Assembly (NCBI GenBank): GCA_037447655.1
Contig: JBBHKE010003228.1
Coordinates: 1 to 51,284 of the forward strand
Source of the DNA: Zygnema cylindricum
Lineage: Eukaryota > Streptophyta > Zygnematophyceae > Zygnematales > Zygnemataceae
Length of the DNA: 51,284 nucleotides
Direction of reading: 5' to 3'
The position numbers and the translations under genes were made by a program. Shown in pieces: positions 23,522 to 34,089 of the stretch (its first letter is position 1; every line of letters begins with the position of its first letter). The notes below the pieces were generated by a model. It did no database searches. It worked only from the letters and a program-made list of their open reading frames with translations, and was not told where the DNA came from.

Positions 23522-23915
23522 TTAAGACGTCTTGAACATCTCACATTTCCTTGCTGTGGTAAAGAGGTTCTCCGTGTAGTCTGCCAGTATATTAAAAGCC
23601 ACACCCTTATAGGTGATTTTGAACTCGATAACGGGCAACATGACACAACAACTGTGGAAGTAATCAATGGTCGGTGTTGTTTGGAAGGTCCGAGCTTTCA
23701 AGACAGCATCTTCTCCATTTAGGTAGAATTGGTTTCCGACAGTTTTGGTACATGCCGGACAGTCTCGGAAGAGAGCTGAACTGGACTCGTCCACCTCAAC
23801 GACAACCTCAACTCCAGTTTTATTCGTTCTCAAACCGGCTACTCAAATACTGTCCCTCGCCATTTATGAGAGCAATGGTAGGAATTGCGCTCTCGCGTCC
23901 CGCAAAATATAAGTC
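23522..23915 (-). pseudogene. Possible RPA-like OB-fold/zinc-ribbon fragment
   Basis: On the minus strand, 23833-23522 encodes 103 residues with CPACTKTVGNQFY, later HSCC, and then LPVIEFKITYKGVAFNILAD followed by YTENLF. That order resembles the zinc ribbon and closing beta strands of replication factor A C-terminal domains, often carried by Helitrons. Upstream, another frame reads FAGRESAIPTIALINGEGQY and stops, so a frameshift is likely. The spacing of the second Cys pair is not canonical. This is a resemblance judged by eye; it could be another gene fragment. Confidence 0.3.
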
Positions 23916-23969
23916 ACCAAGCTCCAACGAAGTGGATGGGTAAGAGGTGTTGCTGCTGCGCTTAGTCGC

Positions 23970-24431
23970 TCATCCGAGTTAACGGGAAGAGTTCCTCGTA
24001 GCCACAAACTGCCTGCTTGGACTGGCACATGTCAAACAAGCAGAGAGGCTTGGGGAGTCATAGAAATAGATAGAGATAGGAAAGGTGTAGAGTACGGAGA
24101 GATATGTAGCAAATAGACAAAAGTAGACAGAGTAGATTCCATAAAAGTCGTAGCTTAGATTAATGGTCCCTTTAGGACAAATTGTTGCAAAAGACTTTCT
24201 AACGAAAGAATTTCTAATAGAGTTTGGCTTTATTAGAAAGTCTTTTGTAACAATTTGTCCTAAAGGGACCATTAATCTAAGCTACGATATTTATGGAATC
24301 TACTCAGTCTACTTTTGTCTGTTTGCTACAAATCTATTTCTCTGACTCCCCAAAGCCCATCTGCGTGTTTGACTTGTGTGGCTGGTCCAAGCTGTTTGTG
24401 GCTACGGGGAACTTTTCCGTTAGCTCAGATG
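23970..24431. repeat. Long inverted repeat (arms ~233 and ~198 bp)
   Basis: The left arm 23970-24202 and right arm 24233-24431 are complementary around a 30-bp loop. The arms match through GGTCCCTTTAGGACAAATTG, GTAGCCACAAAC and TCATCCGAGTTAACGG, with the right arm missing about 31 bp near 24333. The mirrored MVPLGQIV frames on both strands are a direct result. It could be two inverted copies of one element's terminus. Confidence 0.85.
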
Positions 24432-25149
24432 ACCGACCCAGCGCAACAGGTTATAGGCCCACCTATAGGTTTCCCAAAGGAGTTCGAAAATCCGAGAGAA
24501 AAAAGTAACAGCCATTTCAAGAAGGTTGAGAGTAGAGGAGAAGAACCGGAGGTTTCTACAACAACATTAGGGCAGAGAATTAGATTCGATAATTGGATGC
24601 GAGTGAAGGGAGAGCCTTGGAAAACCACTTCTAAGGGCTCGAAGGGGAAAAGTTAACAGAGAAGACTAGTGAAAGATCATCCATGACAGTACGGATCGGA
24701 CTACTCCGATAGGTAACTCACACAATCTATGATGATACGATGACCCTATAAGAAAACATTTCCAATTTTTCCGAAAACCTAGTCAAAGCATAATCAACCG
24801 ATCTCCACCTTCCAACACTTATTAAGATTTTATTGTTACTTTTGTCCCTATTTCATAAGTTCACATCGGTCCTCACCTTATTAGAGGGCTGCGAGGGAAA
24901 GGAGTGGAAGTGGGAGGAGGTTGTCTAGAATTTGATTTCTACAGAAGGCTCCACCGAAGTGGTGATGCCCGCGAACGCCTCAAACTGTGAGCCTAGCATC
25001 AAGAAAAGCATCAAGAAATCAAACCGTCATATTAGTGACCAAGCAGGTGACAGGGTAGAGACAAAACAAACGTGTCATAACCCAAATCACAAAGAGTCTG
25101 TCTCTGATTCCAACATTCAGATCAAAGACGAACTACCATAGCAGAGAGG
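24432..25149 (+). pseudogene. Unidentified coding remnant right of the palindrome
   Basis: A frame crosses from the palindrome to 24656 (LGQRIRFDNWMRVKGEPW). A second frame, 24932-25141, is rich in Ser, Lys and Asn. Both look like decayed protein-coding sequence but no family is recognised. No splice sites connect them convincingly. Confidence 0.2.
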
Positions 25150-25721
25150 GGACAGACATAACTACCGACAATGGAGGAAAGAAAGCTAGAACTAGGAAGA
25201 CCTCTAACGATTCCATTGCAGGCCAAACTCAAGACTACACCACGGTCTCACACAGGTGCCTCTTTCTAAAAGCGAAAGCTAAAGAAAGACAAGATCCACC
25301 ACAATGGCAGATAGAAGGGGAAGAAGAACTCACCATTTCGGGGAAGCAATATGAGGAGATCCACTATCGGCTGATAGCATGTGACAATATCTGCATTCGC
25401 AATATTGCGAAGGAGCTGCCAAATCAGATGGGTGAGGGCTCCGTACTTGAACCTACACATCCCAAAGTCAGTAGCATCAATAGATGGGATGCTATCCAGC
25501 TCAAGACAAAAGAGCTGATCATAAATGACAAGATTGGAGTTCTAACCCCGCAGAGAAAAAACCAAAGCAGCGAACACAAAAACTTCACATTTAACTTTGC
25601 GCAATTTGCTGCTGCAAGGAATGCAAAGATGGGATATGGCTCAAACAAGTCAAGGGCCATCAACTCAAAATGGAGCACAAAAAAGAACCGAGATCCTAAA
25701 ATTAAGGGTCACCCAATTTAG
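25150..25721 (+). pseudogene. Unidentified open frame, ~190 codons
   Basis: A frame open from about 25150 to the TAG at 25719-25721 reads through DPPQWQIEGEEELTISGKQY, then RLIACDNICIRNIAKELPN, and later NFTFNFAQFAAARNAKMGYG. Composition is normal for protein and low-complexity bias is absent. A further frame, 25597-25929, overlaps it at the end with a Lys-rich tail (SKSKKVAKVT), which suggests a frameshift. I do not recognise it. A decayed element or host gene fragment are both possible. Confidence 0.3.
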
Positions 25722-25929
25722 GAGGAGACGTGAAGGAGATCTTTACTCGGAAAAGGTGATGATGAAATCTGCGGAGATGTTAAAGAGGTTGCGCAAAGCT
25801 GACCAAGTGCCCCATCCACCATCAGCAAAGAGGACCAAAGCAATGTCCTATACAAAAATCCAGAATGCCAACTTGTCAAGCATGTCAATATCGAAATCAA
25901 AGAAGGTAGCAAAGGTGACACTTGCATAG

Positions 25930-26564
25930 TTACATCAATGCAACAAAGGAAAGTCAAAAACCGGAGAACATCACACTTTGAATTAGACAAAACCACTGAA
26001 CCTCAGTTGAAGATGATAGATGCAAGCATAGACAAAAAGTCAAAGTCAAAGTGTGGCATGAAAGATATTTGATTCAAAGGAAAGAAAATCAAGGAGGATC
26101 AACGAAAATGGGTAAAATTCACCAAACGGAGGATGATAAAACCCAACGAGTTTTGAAGACCATTGGTAGTCGAGCGGCTATATGCGGTCCCAAGAGCACA
26201 GATTTTTGCGTCATGTTGACGAAGGCAATGAGAGTAGGAACACCAATCTGCAAAATAGAAGAAACAATTTTAATATGATGGCAGATGGACAGAGAGAGGA
26301 GAACAACATGCAAGGAGGCAAAGGCAAACCGAAAGAAATCAAAGACAATAAAAAAGTGGGAGACATTCAGCAAACGTTAGTCATCAAAACAAACAACGAA
26401 TTCATCAACAATCAAAACAGTTGGAGCAAAGGTACCAAAAACAAAAACTCATCATCCGAGAAGGGAGTCAAAATCGAGCATTCCTCCAGTTGAATCCACT
26501 TCTACGTCCAATCCAAAAGAGGTTTGGTATCCTCCACCTCCACTTTTCTCATCGATAATGTAAA
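25930..26564 (+). other. Decayed A-rich sequence, no gene supported
   Basis: Lys/Asn/Gln-rich short frames (for example 26182-26493) continue the style of the preceding remnant with frameshifts. Nothing is recognised. Confidence 0.25.
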
Positions 26565-27030
26565 AGGGTCAATAGTGCACACAGCACACCACAATGCATA
26601 TCGGAAATCACCAAGGACCTTCCCGTAGCGACAGTAGGAGCACACAGCACTAGCAGACAAGGTTGCGTTTTATTACTAGGAAGAGAGTACAAGGTTGCGC
26701 TCGCTGCGTAGGTCTACTTGAAGTCCTCTATTGACAAGCCTATCTGACTATTTAAACTAACTAGTTGCTAGTCAAACTAGTACGGTACAACTGTACACGT
26801 GGACCTTCCCGGTCAACCTAGATCTATCCAAACATTCTTCCAGAACTATACCGCTCATTCTACATTCTGCGGCGTTGCTATGCTGCGCTGCTATGTTGTG
26901 GCGCTACTAAGTTGTTGCGCTGCGCTGGTCTGGAATCGCAGCTGCGCTGCTCTAGAACTGCAACTATAGCAGCCTAGCCCTAGCCACTAAGTACCCGAAT
27001 CCTGTAACCCTATTATAGTGCCTCCCATTA
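26565..27030 (-). mobile_element. Putative 3' LTR of a minus-strand retroelement
   Basis: Read on the minus strand, a purine-rich AATGGGAGGCAC is followed by ATAATAGGGTTACAGG. Then come GCAGCGCAGC-type repeats, a transcript-end-like AGTAATAAAACGC and a close near GCACTATTGACC. This follows the stop of the gag-like frame at 27223, the place expected for a polypurine tract and 3' LTR. No partner LTR was found, so the borders are approximate. Confidence 0.4.
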
Positions 27031-27222
27031 AGGCTTCAGCGTCCCGCTAAACCTTGACTGACTCAAGAAATTGCAACTGCCGGAGTATGTCATATGTTTC
27101 CTCGCGATACTCCTCAAACTCTTGGCAAAGGGCGTAGAGTTGATGTTAGAGCTGCTCACATCGGGTCTCCAGCAACGCAATGTGATGATCTGCCGCCGCC
27201 AATCGCCTCTGAGTGATTCGCT

Positions 27223-28407
27223 CTAGAACTTGGTCTTCCCCCTCCTCGGGTGCAGAGTCCGGTGCTTCGGGTTGCGGCGGAATGGCCGCCGGTGCAGGCT
27301 CCTCAGGTGTTGGACCTTGGGGGGTTCGATTACTGGGGGAACTTCCTCAGCCTCTTCGTCCGCTGGTTCCAACCGAGGTACTTTTCGTAACTTGAAGGAC
27401 ACATGCTTCCTTGCAGCTCGGGCCCGCTGCAGAGCATTCTTTCGGGCCAGCTTGAGTGCCCGTACCTCAGGGGTGACCTCTGCCCTAGAGATGATGTCAT
27501 GGAGGCGGACATCCCACGGGTGATACTGAGGGAGTAACCTTGGAACATCTATCCTGTACAAGTAGTTGTCCTCCACTACTTCCACAAACGGTAGAGTATG
27601 TGGGTTTAACTGCACATAACCCTTGTGATTGTTTCCGAGTTCTTTTGTTCTCAAAAAATTCTAGGCCGGGTCTGATGGTATGCTGGCGGGAATAAAGATA
27701 GGGTCCCTAGGTTTTCCCGTACACCACTCCTCGGGCCACTCTTTGGGATCCCAATACAAGCGTTTCGCAAAGCCGAAGGTGAGATCCGGATGATGTTTCT
27801 CAATAGGAAGTGGAAAAAGGTAATCGAGAATTTCCTCTCCTTGTTCAATCTCCTCGGCCGTCTCCCTTTGACTTCCCCGAAGGAAAAACATCTCGTCTCC
27901 ACTAGGGTATTGTGTTTCCGCTTTCTTTTTCGCGCTTTCGGAGGATTGCTCGTCAGAGTTACTCTCCTTGTTGGGGTCCCTCATCACCTCCAGATCCGAG
28001 GCGCGCTCCTCAATTGGCGGAGGCGTTGGTTCTCGTTCTGGTTCCTTCGCCTCCGAGATCTCATGAGCTTCTTTATATTCCTGATCCCTTTCCCGGGTTG
28101 GGGTGTATTCGGGGTCCTGTGTGTTTTCCAACCCCTCCCCTCCACTGGTCCTTGCCGGCCCTGCCTTGCTACTGGCGGTTTCTTCTGGTTTTGGCTGCGC
28201 TTCTACCTCTCTCCTCCGGTCTGCCTCTACCATGGCCTCCGCCGCCATTAATAATCTTTGGGGACGGGTTACATCTTCTTGTCCCACTCGTACAAGTCTC
28301 CTCCTTTTCGGTGGTGGAGAGGACGACGACGCCAAAGACAGTACTGTAGAAGACAATTCTGGTAGTTGCCGAAGGGAAGGCAACATCTTCTTGTCCAACT
28401 CGTACAA
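27223..28407 (-). CDS. Retroelement gag-like ORF with an in-frame TAG
   Basis: Two frames in the same phase (28407-27661 and 27654-27223) are separated only by TAG and two sense codons. A single amber codon therefore interrupts about 395 codons. The first part is Glu/Pro/Ser-rich and acidic (EPEREPTPPPIEERASDLEV) and begins with an Arg-rich SPPPKRRRLVRVG. The second has a folded-looking stretch (YLYRIDVPRLLPQYHPWDVR) and a basic C-terminus with Arg/His repeats. No zinc knuckle, protease or RT follows, so it would belong to a non-autonomous LTR element. Its start is unclear: an upstream ATG at 28447 lies in another frame because of the tandem duplication described at 28270-28492. The function is inferred from context only. 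Confidence 0.4.
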
Positions 28408-28492
28408 GTCTCCTCCTTTTCGGTGGTGGAGAGGACGACGACGCCATGGACACTACATAAGAAGTTTATTTTGGTAGTTGCAGAAGGGAAGG
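28270..28492. repeat. Tandem duplication (111/112 bp) over the ORF start
   Basis: 28270-28380 and 28381-28492 are near-identical, sharing GACTTGTACGAGT and CCACCACCGAAAAGG on the minus strand. The upstream unit has ATGGCGTCG where the downstream unit has TTGGCGTCG. The unit length is not a multiple of three, so the upstream ATG is out of frame with the main ORF. Confidence 0.9.
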
Positions 28493-28659
28493 TAAACTGA
28501 CTATACGGAGGGAAGCAATTTCTAAGCTGTCGAGACTAGGTTGTTCGCGAGGGTGGATGGCTGCTCTATTAACAAGGGTCGAGGGTTTCACTTCTGGACA
28601 CTGCGAAGCGTCGCAACGTGTCAAGCTCTTGTGCTTTTCAGGCACACTCCGTTAAATGA

Positions 28660-28983
28660 ATTAGTCTACGTGTAATTATTTATACATTTAACAAACCCCA
28701 TATATCCTAGCACTGGTCCTAGACCTAACGGACGAAGCTAACGACTACATTGACGGACGGCGGGTACCAGGATCAATTCCTGGGTCCGTCTATACTTTTG
28801 GTAAACCCATCTTTTTTCTATTACCTATCTGCTAGAAAGCTTTAGGCAGCCATGGCTCTATCACCCTACCAATCTTTCAATGACTACAACAAGTGTGGGG
28901 GCTTAGAGAAGGGAGTTAGAGGTAGACCGCCTCTACCTTTTTCCTATTATAATACAGACCTAGAATATACTCAATTATCAACA
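28660..28983 (-). mobile_element. LTR 5' portion, minus strand
   Basis: On the minus strand it begins TGTTGATAATTGAG at 28983 and shares TTCTAGGTCTG, GTCTACCTCTAACT and GAGCCATGGCTGCC with the LTRs at 15452 and 30961. It also holds the hairpin around CCAGGATCAATTCCTGG (28760-28790). Similarity fades near 28660. A polypurine tract directly precedes it, as expected for a 3' LTR of the gag element at 29178-30920. Confidence 0.7.
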
Positions 28984-28995
28984 CTCCCTTTATTT
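28984..28995 (-). other. Polypurine tract of the copia element
   Basis: The minus-strand AAATAAAGGGAG sits immediately before the LTR's TG. This is the plus-strand primer position in LTR retroelements. Confidence 0.65.
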
Positions 28996-29177
28996 TCTAG
29001 TCTATTTTCCTTTTGACTCCCTCACACAAATAAACACACACTCTCTTTCCCTCTTTCACTTTTTATTTCTTTTCCTTTTCTTTTCATAAATCTTTAAGAA
29101 AATACTCTCGTATTTGAAACAGTGCATTAGATGAACCGAAATAATTGCATCACACATTTTCTTTAGCATCCCACTTT

Positions 29178-30920
29178 TCATAAATCCGAGCAAAGATTTA
29201 TCCATCTTTTCTCTTTTTCATCCACACTAAATTCGATTTCCCTCTTGCAATTCAAACAGCCAGCCCCATCTCCAATCTGCAACATACAACCAGATGCTAA
29301 CCCTTTTACAGGCACACCTCCATAAATACCACCACTTCCTTTAGTGATGTCAAACCCGTTACCCCCAAAAATTGAACTTTCCTCACTCTCTCCCATGGAT
29401 TTCTTTCCACTCTCACTTTTTAAATTTATACCCAATAAATATTTCTCCTCCCCTAAACCTTTCATTTATTATTCCTTTTCTCCCCTATCCTTTAAGACCC
29501 CTTCTAGTTTCACTTCTCACCTTTCCTTGGAATCCGTTGAAGTCTCCCTTTCCAACCAGTTTTCTGTTTCCAAATTGTCTATAAAATTATCCTCATTAAT
29601 TTTATCTTTCCCAATTTCACTTATGGATCCTAGATCTGACTTTGTCATTTCTAAGTCATATACTCTACACTCCTCAACATCCTCTAGTATCTCCTCTCTC
29701 TTTACTCCCCTTATACCTCCAAAAGCACATTGTTGCCTTCGTGGAATTTCTGTGTACTTTTCTCTCTTCTCCATTCTACCGATGTGAAGAAGCTCCAAGA
29801 TTTCTTCATCCTCTTTCTCCTCTTCCCCTTCTTCCTCCTCATTCATACTCCAACTTCTACGTTGTTCGAAACAAGGACAATCCTCCATATAGTGACCCGA
29901 TTTTCTACAAAATAAGCAAACCCCTTTTTCCAAAGCTCCCCTTTCTTTTATTCTCTCTCTCTCCCTCTTTCCACCAAAGTTCGGATAAGGTTTACCTTTG
30001 TCTTTCTTCCTCTCATTATGCTTCCGCTCGTCACCGTCGTTCCTCACATCATGCTTCCGCCAATCACCACCAGCTGTAAATGCAGTCACCCTGTCACTTC
30101 CCCTACGAAGCTCCAAAGTGCTTTCCCTCACAAGAATTATCCCCATGGTAATGCTCCAAGTCCACGTGGAGACATCCATTCCCTGCATACGGTAAATGAT
30201 GCCGTCGTACTCATCTGGGAGCTTCATGATTAGTGTAATAATCTTTCTCTCCTCAGATTCTACATATCCCGCACTAGCAAGCTCAACATATAACGCAGCA
30301 ATATCATTGCAAACCTCTATCATGCTACCGCCTTTATAAACATAGGCCTCTATTTCTTGTTTTACTAACTGCTGCCTCTATTTAGTCTCACTCTTATAAA
30401 TCTGAATTAGTGTTTCCTAGATTTCCAAAGACTTGATTAGACTTAAAAGCGTGATAGCTATGGACTTAGACACATATCTAAGTATGAGATGTTTTGCTAT
30501 AGTGTTTTTATATTCCCAAATTTTCCTATCATTTTCTTCAATTTTTGGTTTAGTTATAACCCCAACAAGTGGAATCGTAGCCGAGAGCCTAGCTCCCCTC
30601 ACCATAGGTGTCCCTTTATCCTTCTCCCTTATTTCCCCTTCCACGGTAATGATTTTCCCTTCACCTTCCAATGTATCTGAACTCCGGTTGGTTTTCTGGG
30701 TAGCCCCAAATGATTCTCCTTAGTGAGCTCCTCCAAAGCTCGGTGACGGACAACTCACTTGTCCCAAAACAACTCCCCATAAGTGCTTCTCGAAAAGTAA
30801 TCCCTCCATCGTAAACACCCAATAAGTGAAGTCTGTTCCATCGAACATAGGCACCCTAGATGGTGGGCCCATAACCAAAAATTCTATGGGCTCCATTGCC
30901 ACACAGAATTCGCAGATCAA
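29178..30920 (-). pseudogene. Ty1/copia gag with zinc knuckle, frameshifted
   Basis: On the minus strand three frames give a UBN2-type copia gag in order. 30920-30720 has FDGTDFTYWVFTMEGLLFEK. 30671-30417 has NDRKIWEYKNTIAKHLILR. 30323-29517 has IITLIMKLPDEYDGIIYRM and the zinc knuckle CLFCRKSGHYMEDC (CX2CX4HX4C, intact). An acidic tail follows to about 29180 (GGNGFDITKGSGGIYGG). No protease, integrase or RT follows before the polypurine tract at 28984, so the element was gag-only or internally deleted. Stops lie near 30417 and 30720. Confidence 0.8.
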
Positions 30921-30960
30921 AAGAAGCTAACCTAGAAAGTGCCGACTCCAAGTTTATATA

Positions 30961-32004
30961 TGTAGAAATGAATGGTTTTTAAGTATTTTCTAGGTCTGAA
31001 TAGAAATAAAGAAGCCGAGGCAGTCTACCTCTAACTTCTCTCTCCAACTCTCAAACTTGTCGCAGTCACTGAGAAATTGGAGAGGAAGCTAGAGCCATGG
31101 CTACCTAGGCTATCCTGAGGTTTACGGGAAATTTATATTAGTCAAGGGATTAATTACTAAAAGGTATGTGCCGGCGACAGGATTTGATCCTGGTACCTGC
31201 CGGCCGTCAGAGAGTAGATAGCCGGTAGCCTTAGCCGTTAAGTCTAGAAGTAGTCTTACATAGTATATAGTACGATAATGATTTAAACATGTACACGTAG
31301 GATAAATCATTTAACTATAACTGTTAACGGGATACATAGATATGGTAGTGTAAAAGTACGAATTGCGGTACGGATAAGAAATCAATACCGCGCATTGATT
31401 CGTAAGCGAAACAAAACCCGCGCATGTATTTATTACGGCTACGATCAAATGCGAGTTTAATCAGACGGCGGGAATTAGCGTCGAGATCGCGGAAGAAGAA
31501 TTCGGCGGTTTGTGGGCATCGCCACATCGGATGACACGTGGCGATGCTACATTGGAGCGCGGCATCTTCGAGGATTAAAGGAGCGAATCCGGATATTCCA
31601 CGTGTGGACATTTAGGTCATGTCGTACAATATCCGTACATAAAGTACACCGGCAGCTCTACTTTTGCGTACGGACTGTATTCTAATTGGTTCCGTACATC
31701 AGTAGATAGAGTCTGTGAGAGAGATAGGACTTAGAAAAATTAGAAGATAGGACCCTCTCTCCCAGAGAGCTTCTGTACAAAAGGTCAACTTTGACCCTCC
31801 ATAACTTACTCCTCAGGGGAGCAAATTCAGAGATTCTTTTTGCTATCGACTCAGGGGAGTCTTGCCTTCACAGGGTTGCAGGTGGTCAGAGTATTTGTCT
31901 GTCAGGGTGGCAGTTAATTTTGCTTAAACACAAAGGGGTCAGGATTATCCTAGAGGCTTCTTGGAAGCTGTCCACTTTGAAGACTTATGGAGGTCAACTC
32001 AAAT
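30961..32004 (+). mobile_element. LTR copy, plus orientation (~1.04 kb)
   Basis: It starts TGTAGAAATG and aligns with the solo LTR at 15452 at both ends (TTTTCTAGGTCT; GGGGAGCAAATTCA; AAACACAAAGGGGTCA). It ends near GGTCAACTCA. It abuts the copia gag region but points the wrong way to be its 5' LTR. No matching 5-bp target duplication was found. Confidence 0.75.
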
Positions 32005-32710
32005 GATTGACCCTTTGACAATCACAACCTCATTACAGCTTCACCTCTGTGAAATAAGACTTTTTGTGTGCTCAGTTCCACCATAGAATGCAAAGTTAGT
32101 ATATGAGATTTGGACACATTCACCCACTTTGACTTTCCCTTAGATATGCAGCCACCCAGGCAGGAAAAAACTTTGACCGATAACACTCTTGTGTAGCGTG
32201 GACTCCCTTGAGTCCGCAGCAAGAGGATTAATTGAAAATGGTTAGTTGAATTGATAGTTATGGCTAGCCAAAGTTTACCATTTATACAAGGTGCTCTCTG
32301 GAAGAGGCAGCTACCTACCAAAAATACTCTAAGTCTTAAAACCCCCTCTCTAAACCCCCTATTACTGAGGTACGAACCAATCGCAATACTGTAAAGTACA
32401 TAAAGGTAGAGGTGTCGATGTACCTTTTTCTACCCGTATCGTACGACATGGCCAAAAAGTCGACACATGATATATGCTGACTCGTTCTTATTATCCCTTG
32501 AGATGGCGCAAGCCAATGTGCTCGTGCCACGTTTCAATTGACGTGGCGGTGAACAAAAACCGCCAAAAATCTCATTCCGCAATCTCGGCATATATCACGG
32601 CCGTCCGTTCAGAATTAGATTTCAATTGTAGCCGTCGAAAATATATGCGCGGTATTTGTTTCGCTATCATACAAATGGGCGGTATCTGTTGTTCTTTGGT
32701 CTAAAATATA
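32005..32710 (-). mobile_element. Truncated LTR copy, minus orientation
   Basis: The reverse complement aligns with the 3' two-thirds of the 30961 LTR: GATAGCGAAACAAATACCGC, GGCCATGTCGTACGA, GAGTCCACGC, then GGTGAAGCTG. The two copies meet tail to tail near 32004. It lacks the first ~350 bp. It is clearly more diverged than the 15452/30961 pair. Confidence 0.65.
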
Positions 32711-33929
32711 CCGCAGAAGCCACCCAAACTATCAAACAAAATGTTAAACAAAGCTAGGCTAATGAACAATCATTTGAAATGCATCCTCCATTTAACATAG
32801 TTCAACTAAGGTTTGATGGAATAATCAACATAAACAAACCTTAAGACAACAACTAAGGTTTGATGGAATAATCAACATAAACAAACCTTAGGAAAAATGC
32901 AAAAACAATGCATGTCAAACATATATAAAATAACATAAATAAATAATAACAAACGAATGAATCACACATAAACAAAAGTATAATCAAAGTATAATCAAAT
33001 AATCATTATATCATTCAAAGTGCATGACCTAATCGACAACCCTAAAATACTACATCTTTGGTCCCTACTTTTCTAACCAGCATTGATTATTCTCCTAATG
33101 AAGCTCAAATCTATATATACATTTGTGAGCTGTCAGCAAATCGCTACATGTCAAAATAACCAACGTAACCTCCACTAAGTAGTATTAAACCATGAGAACC
33201 TATTACGACAAATAATCCTAACTGTAAGTGTACACCTGAAAGTCAACCAATCATAAGCGTACACTTGTCTGCAAGTACGACACTACATACACACAAATTA
33301 AATTGCCGAAACCCTAAATGATCACGTAAATAAAACATGTCATAATCAACACTAACTTATAATAATGCAAAAGACAAAACAATGTTACTCCAAATATTTA
33401 CACCGACACCAAATCGTATGTTTAGTAAGTCAACGTGAGTCCTCGAGTTTTGTCAAAGCATCCAAAACGTCCAAAAATATACATCATGTGATTGACGCGA
33501 TTTTGCATCCCCACTAGTTGATAAATAGCGGCGGCCTTTGCCCGTCGTCCTTAACTCTTATTTGGCACCGTTGATGTCGCGGCGCGTGGTCACAAAAATC
33601 CAAACAAAAATCCACGCGAGTCGTCAAATATCCCACGACGTCGCGAAGTGAATCCACGTCCACTTGTCAAATATATTGTACAGCCGAAATCATTTCCGTA
33701 CCGAAACCACATACTTCACCATAAAATCGGCCGGTCAAAACTAAAGTACACCTGTCAAATAAGACGCTCCGTACCAACGGCGTCCTTTTCCATAAATGCG
33801 CCTGTCGCATTATGTTTTGTACGACCGGCGTACATTTTCAAAAACTTCGAATATTTCAAATCATCGTCGGATCGCTTCGCGATCCGCCGTCCATTTCCTA
33901 GCGCATTCCCCGCCACTCAATTTGTTCCT
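32711..33929. other. AT-rich to mixed sequence, no gene
   Basis: Apart from the direct repeat at 32804-32890 I see no structure. The 33648-33998 frame is basic and without motifs, and is treated as chance. Confidence 0.4.
32804..32890. repeat. Two 40-bp direct repeats, each a hairpin
   Basis: 32804-32843 and 32851-32890 are identical (AACTAAGGTTTGATGGAATA then ATCAACATAAACAAACCTTA). Within each, AAGGTTTG and CAAACCTT are complementary. Confidence 0.9.
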
Positions 33930-34089
33930 TACGTCCCTTTAATTTCACTCGCACACTTACTCCCCCGATCCACAAATCTCTTCAAACCTCCACAGTAGAT
34001 CAGGTAAATATATATGCAGGAAATGTCGCGTGCGCACCAAATTTCACGTACACACGAAACTAAATCTTCAAAAATAACAAAAGGATCAC

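Noticed and set aside
24163-24345. MVPLGQIV frames on both strands as a gene pair
   Set aside because: They are the same sequence read from both arms of the palindrome.
28720-28795. A functional tRNA gene
   Set aside because: There is a T-arm-like hairpin and A-box-like sequence, but no cloverleaf: the 3' acceptor strand pairs with adjacent rather than distal sequence, and no anticodon arm forms. It lies within an LTR family.
33648-33998. 116-codon basic frame
   Set aside because: No motif, no splice context and overlap with the LINE copy 3 boundary region; probably chance.
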